The notes beneath the pieces were generated by a model, which saw only the letters and a program-made list of their open reading frames with translations, was not told the origin of the DNA and ran no database searches. DNA of 64,000 nt from JAFAXD01 sp051985675 (lineage in GTDB: Bacteria > Pseudomonadota > Alphaproteobacteria > Rhizobiales > Xanthobacteraceae). Position 1 is the first letter of the stretch, and every line of letters starts with the position of its first letter. Shown here piece after piece: positions 20,664 through 29,353 of the stretch. Location: positions 1 to 64,000 of the forward strand of contig JBPYFJ010000044.1 in NCBI GenBank assembly GCA_051985675.1, written 5' to 3'. Made by a program: the position numbers and the translations under genes.

Positions 20664-21896
20664 TTAGCCTACCGGGCGCTCGTCCGCGATCACCTTGCCG
20701 TCATTCGGCAGACTACCGGGCGTCACGAACTCGACACTGCCGCGCAATTTGGTCACGGCCGTAAGCGTCGCGGCGACCATGTCCGACAGCGCTGGACTGG
20801 GCGCGGCGCACTCAGCCACGATGGTCATGACGTCCTGCTCCTGTGCGCGCGCGACCCTCAGGCGCAAGCGACCGAGCTCCGGATGACGGCGCGCGAGCTC
20901 GGCGATCTGCCCCGGGTGCACGAACATGCCTTTGACTTTGGTCGTTTGATCGGCGCGCCCCATCCAGCCACGAATGCGCGTGTTGGTGCGCCCGCATAGC
21001 GATGTTCCGGCCATCACCGCCGACAGGTCGCCCGTCGCCAACCTTATCATCGGGTAGTCCGGGTTGAAGGTCGTGACAACGACTTCGCCGACCTCGCCGC
21101 CAGGCACCGGCTCGCCGGTTCCGGGCCGCACGATTTCGATCAGCAGGTGTTCGTTGACCACCATGCCGGCGCCAGCGGACGTCTCATACGCGATGACGCC
21201 GGTTTCGGCGACCGCGTAGCATTGCAACACCGCCAGCCCACGGCCGGTCAGTTCCTCGCGCAGCGATGACGGCAGTGCCGCCCCGGAGACGAGGCCACGC
21301 CTCAGGCATGAGATGTCCTGGCCGGATTTCTGCGCCGTATCGAGCAGAACCTTCAGAAAATCTGGCGTTCCCACATAGGCGCTCGGGCGCAGCCGAGCGA
21401 TCGCCGCGACCTGCTGTTCGGTGTTGCCGACACCGCCGGGGATAACCGCGCAACCGAGCGCATGCGCCCCGGCCTCGAGAATCCAAGCGCCCGGCGTGAG
21501 ATGATAGGAAAAAGCGTTGTGCAAGATGTCGCCTCTGCGAACGCCGGCCGCAAACAGCGCGCGCGCAGCGCCGCCGTTATCCTCGCCGTATCCTTCGAGT
21601 TCAAAAATGGGGCCCGGCGACACCATCAGACGCTTGGCCTGGCTTGGCGAAATCACGTTGAAGCCGCCGAGCGGCGGCGTCGCGCCCTGTAGCGCCGGCA
21701 GGTCGGATTTACGTAACAGCGGCAGCTTCGCCAGCGCGGCTCGACTGACCACCGCGCGGGGCTCGATGCCGGCGAGGTGCGCCGCCCAGCCCGATGCGCG
21801 GAGCGCATTGGCGATCGCGTCCGGAAGCCGGGCAAACTGCTCGCGCTCGCGCTGCGCCGGATCGCGCGTCTCGAGAGCGTCAAAGTGATCGGACAT
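20664..21896 (-). CDS. Phenylacetate-CoA ligase-like AMP-forming ligase
   Basis: This 410-residue protein is related to PaaK-type ligases, which activate aromatic acids as CoA thioesters through an acyl-adenylate. It shows the short N-terminal domain, YAVAETGVIAYETSAGAG (the acidic A5-like block), a GEVVVTTFNPDYPMIRLATGD strand and the hinge-lysine region GRADQTTKVKGMFVHPGQI. It lacks the glycine-rich P-loop in its usual form, having SYHLTPGAW in place of the usual PaaK segment. It is the last gene of the ABC transporter operon, which suggests that it activates the imported substrate. Confidence 0.8.
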   Translation of the reverse strand: MSDHFDALETRDPAQREREQFARLPDAIANALRASGWAAHLAGIEPRAVVSRAALAKLPLLRKSDLPALQGATPPLGGFNVISPSQAKRLMVSPGPIFELEGYGEDNGGAARALFAAGVRRGDILHNAFSYHLTPGAWILEAGAHALGCAVIPGGVGNTEQQVAAIARLRPSAYVGTPDFLKVLLDTAQKSGQDISCLRRGLVSGAALPSSLREELTGRGLAVLQCYAVAETGVIAYETSAGAGMVVNEHLLIEIVRPGTGEPVPGGEVGEVVVTTFNPDYPMIRLATGDLSAVMAGTSLCGRTNTRIRGWMGRADQTTKVKGMFVHPGQIAELARRHPELGRLRLRVARAQEQDVMTIVAECAAPSPALSDMVAATLTAVTKLRGSVEFVTPGSLPNDGKVIADERPVG

Positions 21897-21933
21897 GTCT
21901 TAACTCGTGACGTCGCACTGCCGCGGAAATGAC

Positions 21934-22782
21934 TTAAGCGAGCCAGCGCTTGCGTCGCTTGTAGTGCTTCACGTCGCGGAATGACTTGCGCTTGCCCTCG
22001 GCGATGCCGAGGTAGAATTCCTTCACGTCGGCATTCTCTGACAACGCCGTGGCTTCGCCGTCCATCACGACCCGACCGTTTTCCAGAATGTAGCCATGCT
22101 GGGCGTATTTGAGTGCCATGTAGGTGTTCTGCTCGGCCAGCAGAAATGAGACGCCCTCGTTCTGGTTGAGGCTTTTCACGATTTCGAAGATTTCCTCGAC
22201 CACCTGCGGAGCGAGCCCCATCGACGGCTCATCGAGCAGAATCATCTTGGGTCGCGACATCAGCGCACGACCGATGGCGCACATCTGCTGTTCACCACCC
22301 GACGTGTAGCCGGCGACCGCGTTGCTGCGCGCCTTGATCCGCGGAAAGTAGGAATAAACCCGCTCCAAATCGTCGCGGACCGCGGCCGCGCCGTCGCGAC
22401 GTGTGAAAGCGCCGGTCAGCAGGTTCTCCTCGATCGTGAGATGCGCAAAACAATGGCGCCCTTCCATCACCTGGATGCAGCCGCGCCGCACCAGTTCGTT
22501 GGGCGACAGCGCCTCGACTTGCGCTCCGTCGAACACGATCGCCCCCTTGGTGACCTCGCCGCGTTCGGCATTAAGCAGGTTTGAGATCGCTTTGAGCGTT
22601 GTGGTCTTGCCGGCCCCGTTGGCTCCGAGCAACGCCACGATGCGACCGCGCGGAACCTCGAGCGACACGCCTTTGAGGACCAGGATCACATGGTCGTACA
22701 CGACCTCGATGTTGTTGAGCGAGAGAATGACGTCCGCGGCCGAAGCCGGGAGCGCAGCCTGGGATTGCGCGATCGGGGCCAT
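21934..22782 (-). CDS. livF: Branched-chain-type ABC transporter ATP-binding protein, LivF-like
   Basis: This 282-residue ATPase has Walker A GANGAGKTT near 53, signature SGGEQQM near 168, Walker B ILLDEPSMGLAP near 190 and the switch His-like position in LAEQNTYMAL. It is longer than most LivF proteins (about 235 residues). The extra residues lie in an N-terminal arm and a basic C-terminal tail rich in Lys and Arg. It would pair with LivG to power the LivHM permease. It lies between livK and the PaaK-like ligase gene. Confidence 0.93.
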   Translation of the reverse strand: MAPIAQSQAALPASAADVILSLNNIEVVYDHVILVLKGVSLEVPRGRIVALLGANGAGKTTTLKAISNLLNAERGEVTKGAIVFDGAQVEALSPNELVRRGCIQVMEGRHCFAHLTIEENLLTGAFTRRDGAAAVRDDLERVYSYFPRIKARSNAVAGYTSGGEQQMCAIGRALMSRPKMILLDEPSMGLAPQVVEEIFEIVKSLNQNEGVSFLLAEQNTYMALKYAQHGYILENGRVVMDGEATALSENADVKEFYLGIAEGKRKSFRDVKHYKRRKRWLA

Positions 22783-22797
22783 GACCTTCCTTAGGTC

Positions 22798-22825
22798 ACC
22801 TCTCCCCGCGAACGGGGAGAGGTGG
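22798..22825. repeat. 12-bp perfect palindromic hairpin between livK and livF
   Basis: CACCTCTCCCCG and CGGGGAGAGGTG form a perfect 12-bp stem with a CGAA tetraloop. The same CCTCTCCCC...GGGGAGAGG theme occurs widely between genes in Rhizobiales, by memory. In this place it would protect the 3' end of the livK message or attenuate reading into livF. There is no U tract on either strand. Confidence 0.7.
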
Positions 22826-22836
22826 CGGTTGTGCGG

Positions 22837-24168
22837 TTACGACGACTTGTCGCAGGCCTCGGTGCGCTTCGGCCAAGGCTGATTCTTGGTCACATAATCC
22901 TTGGCGGCGGCGTCGAGCAGCGGTTGCACCTTGTCCTTCATCGGCGTGATCCAGTCGGAAGTCTTGACCCATTTGGTGCCGTCCCACTGCTGCACATAGG
23001 CCGCATGGTGGCCGTTGTGATCCGTGCAGCTTACGTCAATCGGGCCCGCAAAGCCGTCGAGCCCGAGTTCCTTCCAGCGCGCCGCCGAGATTTTCAGAGA
23101 CTCGAACCCGCGACGGACGTCGTCGGCATTGACGACCTTCTTGCCGGTGAGTTGCTGGGCGTTGCGGATCGCTTCGGCGACGATCGCGGAGTTCATGACG
23201 CCGCGGTTGTAGAAGTTTTCGCCGACCTTGTGTTTCAGGGTCTGGCCCTTGCCCTTTTCGATGACGTATTTGATGATGTCCTGCATGGCCGGATAGCTGG
23301 CGCCGACGCCGTTGAAGTTGAGCGACAGGTAGCCCTTGCCGCCGGCCGCGGCCGGGCGCGCGTCGTCCTCGCTGCCCGACCACCAGATGCCGATGAAGTG
23401 ATCCATCGGGTAATTGATCTTGGCGGCTTCCTGCACCGCGGCGGGATTCATCGCGCCCCAGCCCCACATGATCATCCAGGCCGGGCGATCACGGCGTACG
23501 TTGAGCCAAAGGCCGGACTGGTTCTGCATGTCCGCAGGCGGCACCGGATATTTCTTGACCTCAAAACCGTAGTCCTTGGCCAGCTGGTCAAGCAGCGGAA
23601 TCGGCTCGAGCCCGTACCCGCCGTCAAAGTAGACGTAGCCGATCGTTTTGCCCTTGAGTTTGTCGAACCCGCCTTCCTTCTCGGCGATGTATTTGATGAT
23701 CATGGAGAGCCCGTCCCAATACGTCGCGGGCGGGTTGAAGATCCATGGAAAGTCCTGGCCCTGCGCCGAGGCCGACAGGCCGTAGGCCATCGACAACACC
23801 GGGATGTGATCGACCGACGCCTTTGGGATCAGTGCCAGCGTAATGCCGGTCGAGTACGGGTTGACGACGACCGGCTTCTTGTTCTTGAGCGCTTCGTAGC
23901 ACTCGACGCCCTTTTCGTTCTTGTAGCCGGTTTCGCATTCCTCGACCGCGATCTTGACGCCGCCGATACCGCCATCGCGCTCGTTCAGCATGTCGAGATA
24001 GTCGTGCATACCGTTGGCGATCGGGATGCCGGAGTTCGCGAACGGACCGGTGCGGTAGGTCAGCAGCGGAACGAAAATGGTGTCCTCGGCCAGCGCCTGC
24101 GATGCCACGACGGGGGCACCCACCAGGCACGCGACCGACGCACCGAAAATGAGATTCCGTATGCACAT
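22837..24168 (-). CDS. ABC transporter periplasmic substrate-binding protein, LivK-like
   Basis: This protein of about 443 residues has a signal peptide from ATG 24168 (MCIRNLIFGASVACLVGAPVVASQALA). It belongs to the Leu/Ile/Val-binding (type I periplasmic) family and is longer than amino-acid-specific members. Such long members in alphaproteobacteria are often tied to aromatic acids, amides or fatty acids. The two CoA ligase genes in the operon point the same way, but the ligand cannot be read from the sequence. The ATG is preceded by GGGAG. The gene is bracketed by stem-loops at 24188-24206 and 22798-22825. Confidence 0.88.
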   Translation of the reverse strand: MCIRNLIFGASVACLVGAPVVASQALAEDTIFVPLLTYRTGPFANSGIPIANGMHDYLDMLNERDGGIGGVKIAVEECETGYKNEKGVECYEALKNKKPVVVNPYSTGITLALIPKASVDHIPVLSMAYGLSASAQGQDFPWIFNPPATYWDGLSMIIKYIAEKEGGFDKLKGKTIGYVYFDGGYGLEPIPLLDQLAKDYGFEVKKYPVPPADMQNQSGLWLNVRRDRPAWMIMWGWGAMNPAAVQEAAKINYPMDHFIGIWWSGSEDDARPAAAGGKGYLSLNFNGVGASYPAMQDIIKYVIEKGKGQTLKHKVGENFYNRGVMNSAIVAEAIRNAQQLTGKKVVNADDVRRGFESLKISAARWKELGLDGFAGPIDVSCTDHNGHHAAYVQQWDGTKWVKTSDWITPMKDKVQPLLDAAAKDYVTKNQPWPKRTEACDKSS

Positions 24169-24187
24169 TCCGTTTCTCCCTCTATGG

Positions 24188-24206
24188 GCCGGCACTTGAT
24201 GCCGGC
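24188..24206 (-). other. Stem-loop upstream of the binding-protein gene
   Basis: GCCGGC at 24188-24193 and 24201-24206 is self-complementary and pairs across a 7-base loop. It lies 19 bases before the start of the substrate-binding protein gene, between it and livM. It may be a processing or stability element. Confidence 0.4.
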
Positions 24207-24262
24207 AGCTACTTTTTGCCCGGGTCGCGCCGGGACGCGGTTTATACCCCAAGTCTGCACCC

Positions 24263-25339
24263 TCAATACGGGAAAGGCCACACTCGTAATTTCTGTTTTC
24301 CGATCTGCCAGAGCCGGGCGAGCCCGGCGGGTTCGACGATCAGAAAGAAGATGATCAGCACTCCAACCGTCATGAAGGTGATGTGCTCGACCGTCGCGGC
24401 GGTGATCGACAGTCCGAACACGCCCGGGGCGTTGCGTAGCACGATCGGAAGTCCCCAGATGAAAATGGCGCCGAAGAACGAGCCGGTCAGGCTGCCGAGC
24501 CCGCCGATGATGACCATGAACAACACCAGAAAGGACTGATTGATGTTGAAGCTTTCGGATTCGGCGGCTCCGAGCCAGAGGAACGCCAGCATGGCGCCGG
24601 CGACGCCGCAATAGAACGAGGAGACCGCGAACGCGAGCAGCTTGGTGCGGTAGAGCTTGATCCCGATGAGCTCGGCCGCGATGTCCATGTCACGGACCGC
24701 CATCCACATGCGGCCGATGCGGCCGTGCACCAGGTTGGAGGCGAGCCAGGTCATGACGACGACGATCGTCAGCACCACGAGATAGCGGGTGACCGGCGTC
24801 GCCGTCGGTCCGGTGACCGGCACTCCAAGGAAGGTCCTGGTCGGCACCTCGATCGATGCCGAGATGTTGTAGTTGTAAAGCCAGGGCACGCGAATGAAGC
24901 ACCACGACAGAAAAAACTGCGCCGCGAGCGTCGCGACCGCAAGGTAGAAGCCCTTGATGCGCAACGACGGCAAGCCGAACAGCACGCCGACCCCGGCCGC
25001 CACAAAGCCCGACGCAATGACCCAGATCAGGATGTTGACGCCCGGGAACAGCGTCGCGAGCTTGTAACAAGCGAAGGCCCCAACCCCCATGAACGCACCG
25101 GTCCCGAGCGACAGGAGCCCGGTGTAGCCAACCAGCAGGTTGAGGCCGATAGCCGCCAGCCCCATCACCAGAAACGGGATCATCATCGCCTGCAACAGAA
25201 AATCGTTGCCGGCCACCGGGATCACCACAAAGGCGACCAGCAGGATCGCCGCGAGGCCGATGCGATCCTGCAAAATCGGGAACACCGCCTCGTCGGCAGC
25301 GTAGCTCGTCTTGTATTGCCCGGCCTCGCGATAGAGCAT
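24263..25339 (-). CDS. livM: Branched-chain-type ABC transporter permease, LivM-like
   Basis: This 358-residue inner-membrane permease has about nine to ten hydrophobic segments, starting with AILLVAFVVIPVAG. Family marks include LLVGYTGLLSLGTGAFMGVGAF and the late RTKLLAFAVSSFYCGVAGAM. With LivH it forms the transmembrane channel. livH starts just five bases upstream, so the two are tightly coupled. Confidence 0.93.
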   Translation of the reverse strand: MLYREAGQYKTSYAADEAVFPILQDRIGLAAILLVAFVVIPVAGNDFLLQAMMIPFLVMGLAAIGLNLLVGYTGLLSLGTGAFMGVGAFACYKLATLFPGVNILIWVIASGFVAAGVGVLFGLPSLRIKGFYLAVATLAAQFFLSWCFIRVPWLYNYNISASIEVPTRTFLGVPVTGPTATPVTRYLVVLTIVVVMTWLASNLVHGRIGRMWMAVRDMDIAAELIGIKLYRTKLLAFAVSSFYCGVAGAMLAFLWLGAAESESFNINQSFLVLFMVIIGGLGSLTGSFFGAIFIWGLPIVLRNAPGVFGLSITAATVEHITFMTVGVLIIFFLIVEPAGLARLWQIGKQKLRVWPFPY

Positions 25340-25343
25340 GTTT

Positions 25344-26300
25344 TCAAATCCGTTCGATGATCCGTTCGCCGAACAGGCCTTGCGGGCGGAACAGCAGGAA
25401 AATCAGCGCAATCACGTAGGCGAGCCAGCTTTCGATGCCGCTGCCCAGCAGCGGTCCCCAATAGAACTCGCCCAATTTCTCGCCGATCCCGATGATGACG
25501 CCGCCGATGATGGCGCCGGGGATCGACGTGAAGCCGCCCAGGATCAGCACCGGGAGCGCCTTGAGCGCAATGATCTCGAGCGCGAACGATACGTTCGAGC
25601 GCGCGCCCCACATGATGCCGGTGGCGAGCGCCACGATCCCGGCGGCGAACCACACCACCACCCAGATCTGCTCGAGCGAGATGCCGACCGACAGCGCCGC
25701 CTTGTGGCTGTCCGCGACCGCACGCAGCGCACGGCCGATGCGTGTCTTCTGGAAGAAGACGGCGAGCCCCGCAACCATGATGGATGCGATGATCGCAGCT
25801 GCGATGTCGATCTTCTGCAGCGACACGAAGCCCCCGAGCATTTTTACGTCGATCGCGCCGCGCGGCAGGTAGAGCGCGTCCGTGATCATCACCTTGGGAT
25901 CGCCGCCGAAGATCATCTCGCCGAGCCCGATCAGGATATAGGTGAGCCCGAAGGTCGCCATGAACAAAATGATGTCGGGCTGGTTGACCAGCGGCCGCAA
26001 CATCAGTCGCTCGACCACGAACGCCAGCCCCAGCATGACCGCGATGGTCAGCCCGAGCGCGACGAACGCCGGCACCCCGCGATCATAGAGGCCGACCAGG
26101 GTGAGCGCAGCAAACACCACCATAATGCCCTGCGCGAAGTTGAACACGCCCGACGCCTTGAAAATCAGCACGAAACCGAGCGCGATCAACGCATAGAGGA
26201 CGCCCGCGACGAGCCCCTCCCAAAGCGTCTGCACCAGCAGATCCGGTGCCGTGCCCATCTGCACGAACGGGTCGATGAAGATCTGGTAGAGCATGTTCAC
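25344..26300 (-). CDS. livH: Branched-chain-type ABC transporter permease, LivH-like
   Basis: This 318-residue permease has eight or so transmembrane helices. Marks are LVAGVLYALIALGFVLIFKASGVFNFAQG near residues 28-56 and FALEIIALKALPVLILGGFTSIPGAIIGG later. Two starts are possible: GTG 26300 with GGAG eight bases upstream, and ATG 26294 two codons in. I keep the GTG. It is the second permease of the transporter, between livG and livM. Confidence 0.93.
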   Translation of the reverse strand: MNMLYQIFIDPFVQMGTAPDLLVQTLWEGLVAGVLYALIALGFVLIFKASGVFNFAQGIMVVFAALTLVGLYDRGVPAFVALGLTIAVMLGLAFVVERLMLRPLVNQPDIILFMATFGLTYILIGLGEMIFGGDPKVMITDALYLPRGAIDVKMLGGFVSLQKIDIAAAIIASIMVAGLAVFFQKTRIGRALRAVADSHKAALSVGISLEQIWVVVWFAAGIVALATGIMWGARSNVSFALEIIALKALPVLILGGFTSIPGAIIGGVIIGIGEKLGEFYWGPLLGSGIESWLAYVIALIFLLFRPQGLFGERIIERI

Positions 26301-26324
26301 GCCACCGGCTCCGGCATCATCATC

Positions 26325-27125
26325 TCAATGCGCCACGCCCAGGTAGGCGTCGATCACGGCCTGATCGCGCTTGACCTGCTCGGGCGTGCCGTCGGCGATC
26401 TTGCGGCCGTAGTCGAGAACCACCACTCGATCCGACAGGTCCATGACCACGCCCATGTCGTGCTCGATCAACGCGATGGTCGTGCCGAACTGATTGTTGA
26501 CGTCCAGAATGAAGCGGGACATGTCCTCCTTCTCCTCGAGATTCATGCCCGCCATCGGCTCGTCGAGCAGCAGCAGATCGGGCTCCATGGCGAGCGCACG
26601 CCCAAGCTCGACGCGCTTCTGCAACCCATACGGCAGCCGCCCGACCTGGACCTTGCGGATGTGCGCGATCTCCAGGAAATCAATGATTTCCTCGACCCGG
26701 CGCCGGTGGGCGACCTCTTCGTTGAGCGCCGGCCCGTAACGCAGGAGCTGGCAGAAGAAATTCGCGTGCATCGCCAGCGAGCGGCCGGCCATGATGTTGT
26801 CCAGCGCGGTCATGCCGCGAAACAGCGCGACGTTCTGGAACGTGCGGGCGATCCCTCCGCGCGCCGCCTCGTAGGGACGCATCTTCGCGCGCAGCCTGCC
26901 TTTGAATGCGATGCGGCCATGCTGCGGCTGATAGAAACCATTGATCACATTGAGCATGGAGGTCTTGCCGGCACCATTCGGCCCGATGATGGCGCGGATC
27001 TCGCCCTTGCGGATGTCGAAGGAAACATCGCGCAGCGCTTTAACTCCGCCGAAGGCGAGCGACACGTTCTCGATCGACAGGATCGCTTCGCCCGCGGCGA
27101 CATCGACCTGTCCGCGCGCCCTCAT
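26325..27125 (-). CDS. livG: Branched-chain-type ABC transporter ATP-binding protein, LivG-like
   Basis: This ATPase of about 266 residues has Walker A IGPNGAGKTS, a LivG-type segment GIARTFQNVALFRGMTALDN, the unusual signature region LPYGLQKRVELGRAL (typical of LivG), Walker B LLLLDEPMAGMN and the switch IEHDMGVVMDL. I chose ATG 27125. The open frame runs 68 codons further upstream, but that part overlaps the acyl-CoA ligase gene and shows no family sequence. The gap to the ligase is 40 bases. Confidence 0.93.
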   Translation of the reverse strand: MRARGQVDVAAGEAILSIENVSLAFGGVKALRDVSFDIRKGEIRAIIGPNGAGKTSMLNVINGFYQPQHGRIAFKGRLRAKMRPYEAARGGIARTFQNVALFRGMTALDNIMAGRSLAMHANFFCQLLRYGPALNEEVAHRRRVEEIIDFLEIAHIRKVQVGRLPYGLQKRVELGRALAMEPDLLLLDEPMAGMNLEEKEDMSRFILDVNNQFGTTIALIEHDMGVVMDLSDRVVVLDYGRKIADGTPEQVKRDQAVIDAYLGVAH

Positions 27126-27165
27126 ATGCGCCTCTGCAGGCCGGCCGAACGTGATCGCCGTGCCC

Positions 27166-29148
27166 TCATGCGGCCTTCTCCATGGCGATCGGGGGACCGG
27201 CGTCGCGGATCGCGACCCGCGCATTAATGATGCCCTTGCGGCCGTCTTCGAACGTGACTTCCGTTGCGATCGTGGCCTGGGTGGAGCCGTCATACAGCGC
27301 GCGCACAAACGGCGCGTAGCGTTCGCCAATCAGACCGCGGCGCACCTTCATGGTGCGGGTCAACTCGCCGTCGTCGGCGTCAAGTTCCTTGGGCAAAATC
27401 AGGAAGCGCCGGATCTGCGCGCCGGCCAGGGCGCGGTCGGCGGCGAGCGAGCGGTTGACCTCGCGCACATGCGCCGCGAGCATGTCGTAGACCAGCGGGT
27501 GGGCGGCAAGCTCTTGATAGTTGCCGAAGACGACGTTGTTGCGCTCCGCCCAGCTCCCAACCGCCACCAGATCGATATTGAGCATGACGGTGACGAAGTC
27601 GCGCTTGTCCCCGAACGCCACTGCTTCCTTGATATTGGGATAAAACTTGAGTTTGTTCTCGATGTATTTGGGCGCGAACAGCGTGCCGTTGTTGAGCCGC
27701 CCCACATCTTTGGCGCGGTCGATGATCCGCAAGTGACCGGTGCGCTCGTCAATGAGCCCGGCATCGCCGGTGCGAACCCAGCCGTCCTCGGTCTTGGTCT
27801 CGCTGGTCTTTTCCGGATCCTTGAAGTAGCCGACGAACACGCCCGGGGACTTGAACTGCACTTCTCCCGAGTCCGCTATCCTCACCTCGACATCGATGTT
27901 GGGTTTGCCGACGGTGTCGGCGTAGATCTCGCCATCGGGCTGGGCCGTGATGTAGACCGATGCTTCGGTCTGGCCATAGAGCTGCTTGAGGTTGATGCCG
28001 AGCGACCGGTAGAACCGAAAGATCTCCGGCCCGATCGCTTCGCCCGCCGTATAGGCCACGCGAATGCGCCCGAGGCCGTAACGATTCTTGAGGGGGCCGT
28101 AGACGAGAACTTCGCCGAGCCCATAGAGCACGCGCGCCGAGAGCGGAACCTTCTCGCGATTGAGGATTTTCTCGCCCCAGCGACGCGCGACGCCGATGAA
28201 ATAATCAAACATGCGGCGCTTCAAGGCGCCCGCGTCCGCCATCCGCACCATCGTGAGCGTCAGCAGATTCTCGTAGATGCGCGGCGGGGCGAACGCATAG
28301 GTAGTGCCGATCTCGCGCCGGTCCTCCACTACGGTCTCCGGCGTCTCCGGGCAATTCACACAAAAACCGGCCGTGTAGGATTGCGCATAGGAGAATACGT
28401 GATCGCCGATCCAGGCGAGCGGCAGATAGGCGATGACCTCCTCGTCCCGGCCGAGGTGATCGTAGAGGTTGCCGTTGCGCGCCGAGACAATCAGGTTGTC
28501 GAACGTCAGCATGACGCCCTTCGGGCGGCCGGTGGTGCCCGAGGTGTAGAGAATGACGGCGAGATCGGAGCCCTGCCCGCCCGCGACGGCAGCCTGCCAG
28601 GCCGCCAAGGCCGCGGGGTCGTCCGCCAGTCTGGCGCGGCCGCGCTGCTGAATCTCGGTGATCCATTGCAGCCGGCCGTGGTCGTAGCCGCGCAACCCGC
28701 GCGGCTCGTCGTAGATGATGTGCGTGAGCCGGCTCAGCCGATCGGCGATCGAGATGATCTTGTCGACCTGCTCCTGGTCTTCGGCGACCGCGATGGTGAC
28801 TTCGGCGTGCTCGAGCACGTAAGCCATCTCGTCGGCGACCGAGTCGGCGTAGATCGGCACCGGCACCCCACCAAGCGCCTGAACGGCGCACATCGCCCAG
28901 TAAAGCCGCGGCCGATTGGTGCCGACGATCGCAACCTTATCCCCGCGCGCGAGGCCAAGTTCGGCAATGCCTGCCGAAAACGCGCGCACTTCCTCCAATA
29001 CCGCGTCCCATGTCCAGGTCTGCCAGATGCCGAGATCCTTGTGCCGCATGGCGGGTCGGCCACGCAGTGTTTCAGCGTTGCGGATCAATAGCTTAGGAAA
29101 GGTATCCACGACCTCGGCAGGCGTGTCGGCGCGCGCGGCCAGTTGCAT
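27166..29148 (-). CDS. Long-chain acyl-CoA synthetase-like AMP-forming ligase
   Basis: This 660-residue member of the adenylate-forming family has the P-loop YTSGTTGRPKG near 215, the A5 block LYGQTEASVYIT, TGDAGLIDE, and a hinge region RIIDRAKDVGRLNNGTLFAPKYIE. The large size and the LNNGTLFAPKYIE form fit the long-chain or aryl fatty acyl-CoA synthetases found with LivFGHMK operons in alphaproteobacteria. It should activate a carboxylic acid with ATP and CoA. It is the first gene of the leftward operon, preceded by a candidate promoter at 29230-29258. Confidence 0.88.
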   Translation of the reverse strand: MQLAARADTPAEVVDTFPKLLIRNAETLRGRPAMRHKDLGIWQTWTWDAVLEEVRAFSAGIAELGLARGDKVAIVGTNRPRLYWAMCAVQALGGVPVPIYADSVADEMAYVLEHAEVTIAVAEDQEQVDKIISIADRLSRLTHIIYDEPRGLRGYDHGRLQWITEIQQRGRARLADDPAALAAWQAAVAGGQGSDLAVILYTSGTTGRPKGVMLTFDNLIVSARNGNLYDHLGRDEEVIAYLPLAWIGDHVFSYAQSYTAGFCVNCPETPETVVEDRREIGTTYAFAPPRIYENLLTLTMVRMADAGALKRRMFDYFIGVARRWGEKILNREKVPLSARVLYGLGEVLVYGPLKNRYGLGRIRVAYTAGEAIGPEIFRFYRSLGINLKQLYGQTEASVYITAQPDGEIYADTVGKPNIDVEVRIADSGEVQFKSPGVFVGYFKDPEKTSETKTEDGWVRTGDAGLIDERTGHLRIIDRAKDVGRLNNGTLFAPKYIENKLKFYPNIKEAVAFGDKRDFVTVMLNIDLVAVGSWAERNNVVFGNYQELAAHPLVYDMLAAHVREVNRSLAADRALAGAQIRRFLILPKELDADDGELTRTMKVRRGLIGERYAPFVRALYDGSTQATIATEVTFEDGRKGIINARVAIRDAGPPIAMEKAA

Positions 29149-29229
29149 GCCGCCTCCTCCCTCGACGCGCGAACGGCCCGCGCGCAGTTACGTCCCGCTC
29201 TGTCCACCCGTTTTCCGGGCCTTGCAGCA

Positions 29230-29258
29230 ATTTGAAAACACCGCCCGAACAGGGTCAA
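29230..29258 (-). promoter_or_regulatory. Candidate promoter of the acyl-CoA ligase/liv operon
   Basis: On the minus strand TTGACC (29253-29258) and TCAAAT (29230-29235) are separated by 17 bases. They lie about 80 bases upstream of the ligase ATG at 29148, in a 205-base gap after the oxidoreductase gene. The -35 is strong and the -10 moderate. Confidence 0.5.
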
Positions 29259-29353
29259 GTCGGGCCGATCTCAACATAAAGTTTCATTGCACCAAACCGC
29301 TGCGACCGACGGCAGACCAAGACATCGAGCGCGGGCGTTGAGCGCGGGTGTCG

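Noticed and set aside
25338..29091. Two overlapping plus-strand open frames of 629 and 716 codons opposite the liv and ligase genes
   Set aside because: Both lie wholly opposite well-supported genes and have shadow-type composition with no recognisable motif.
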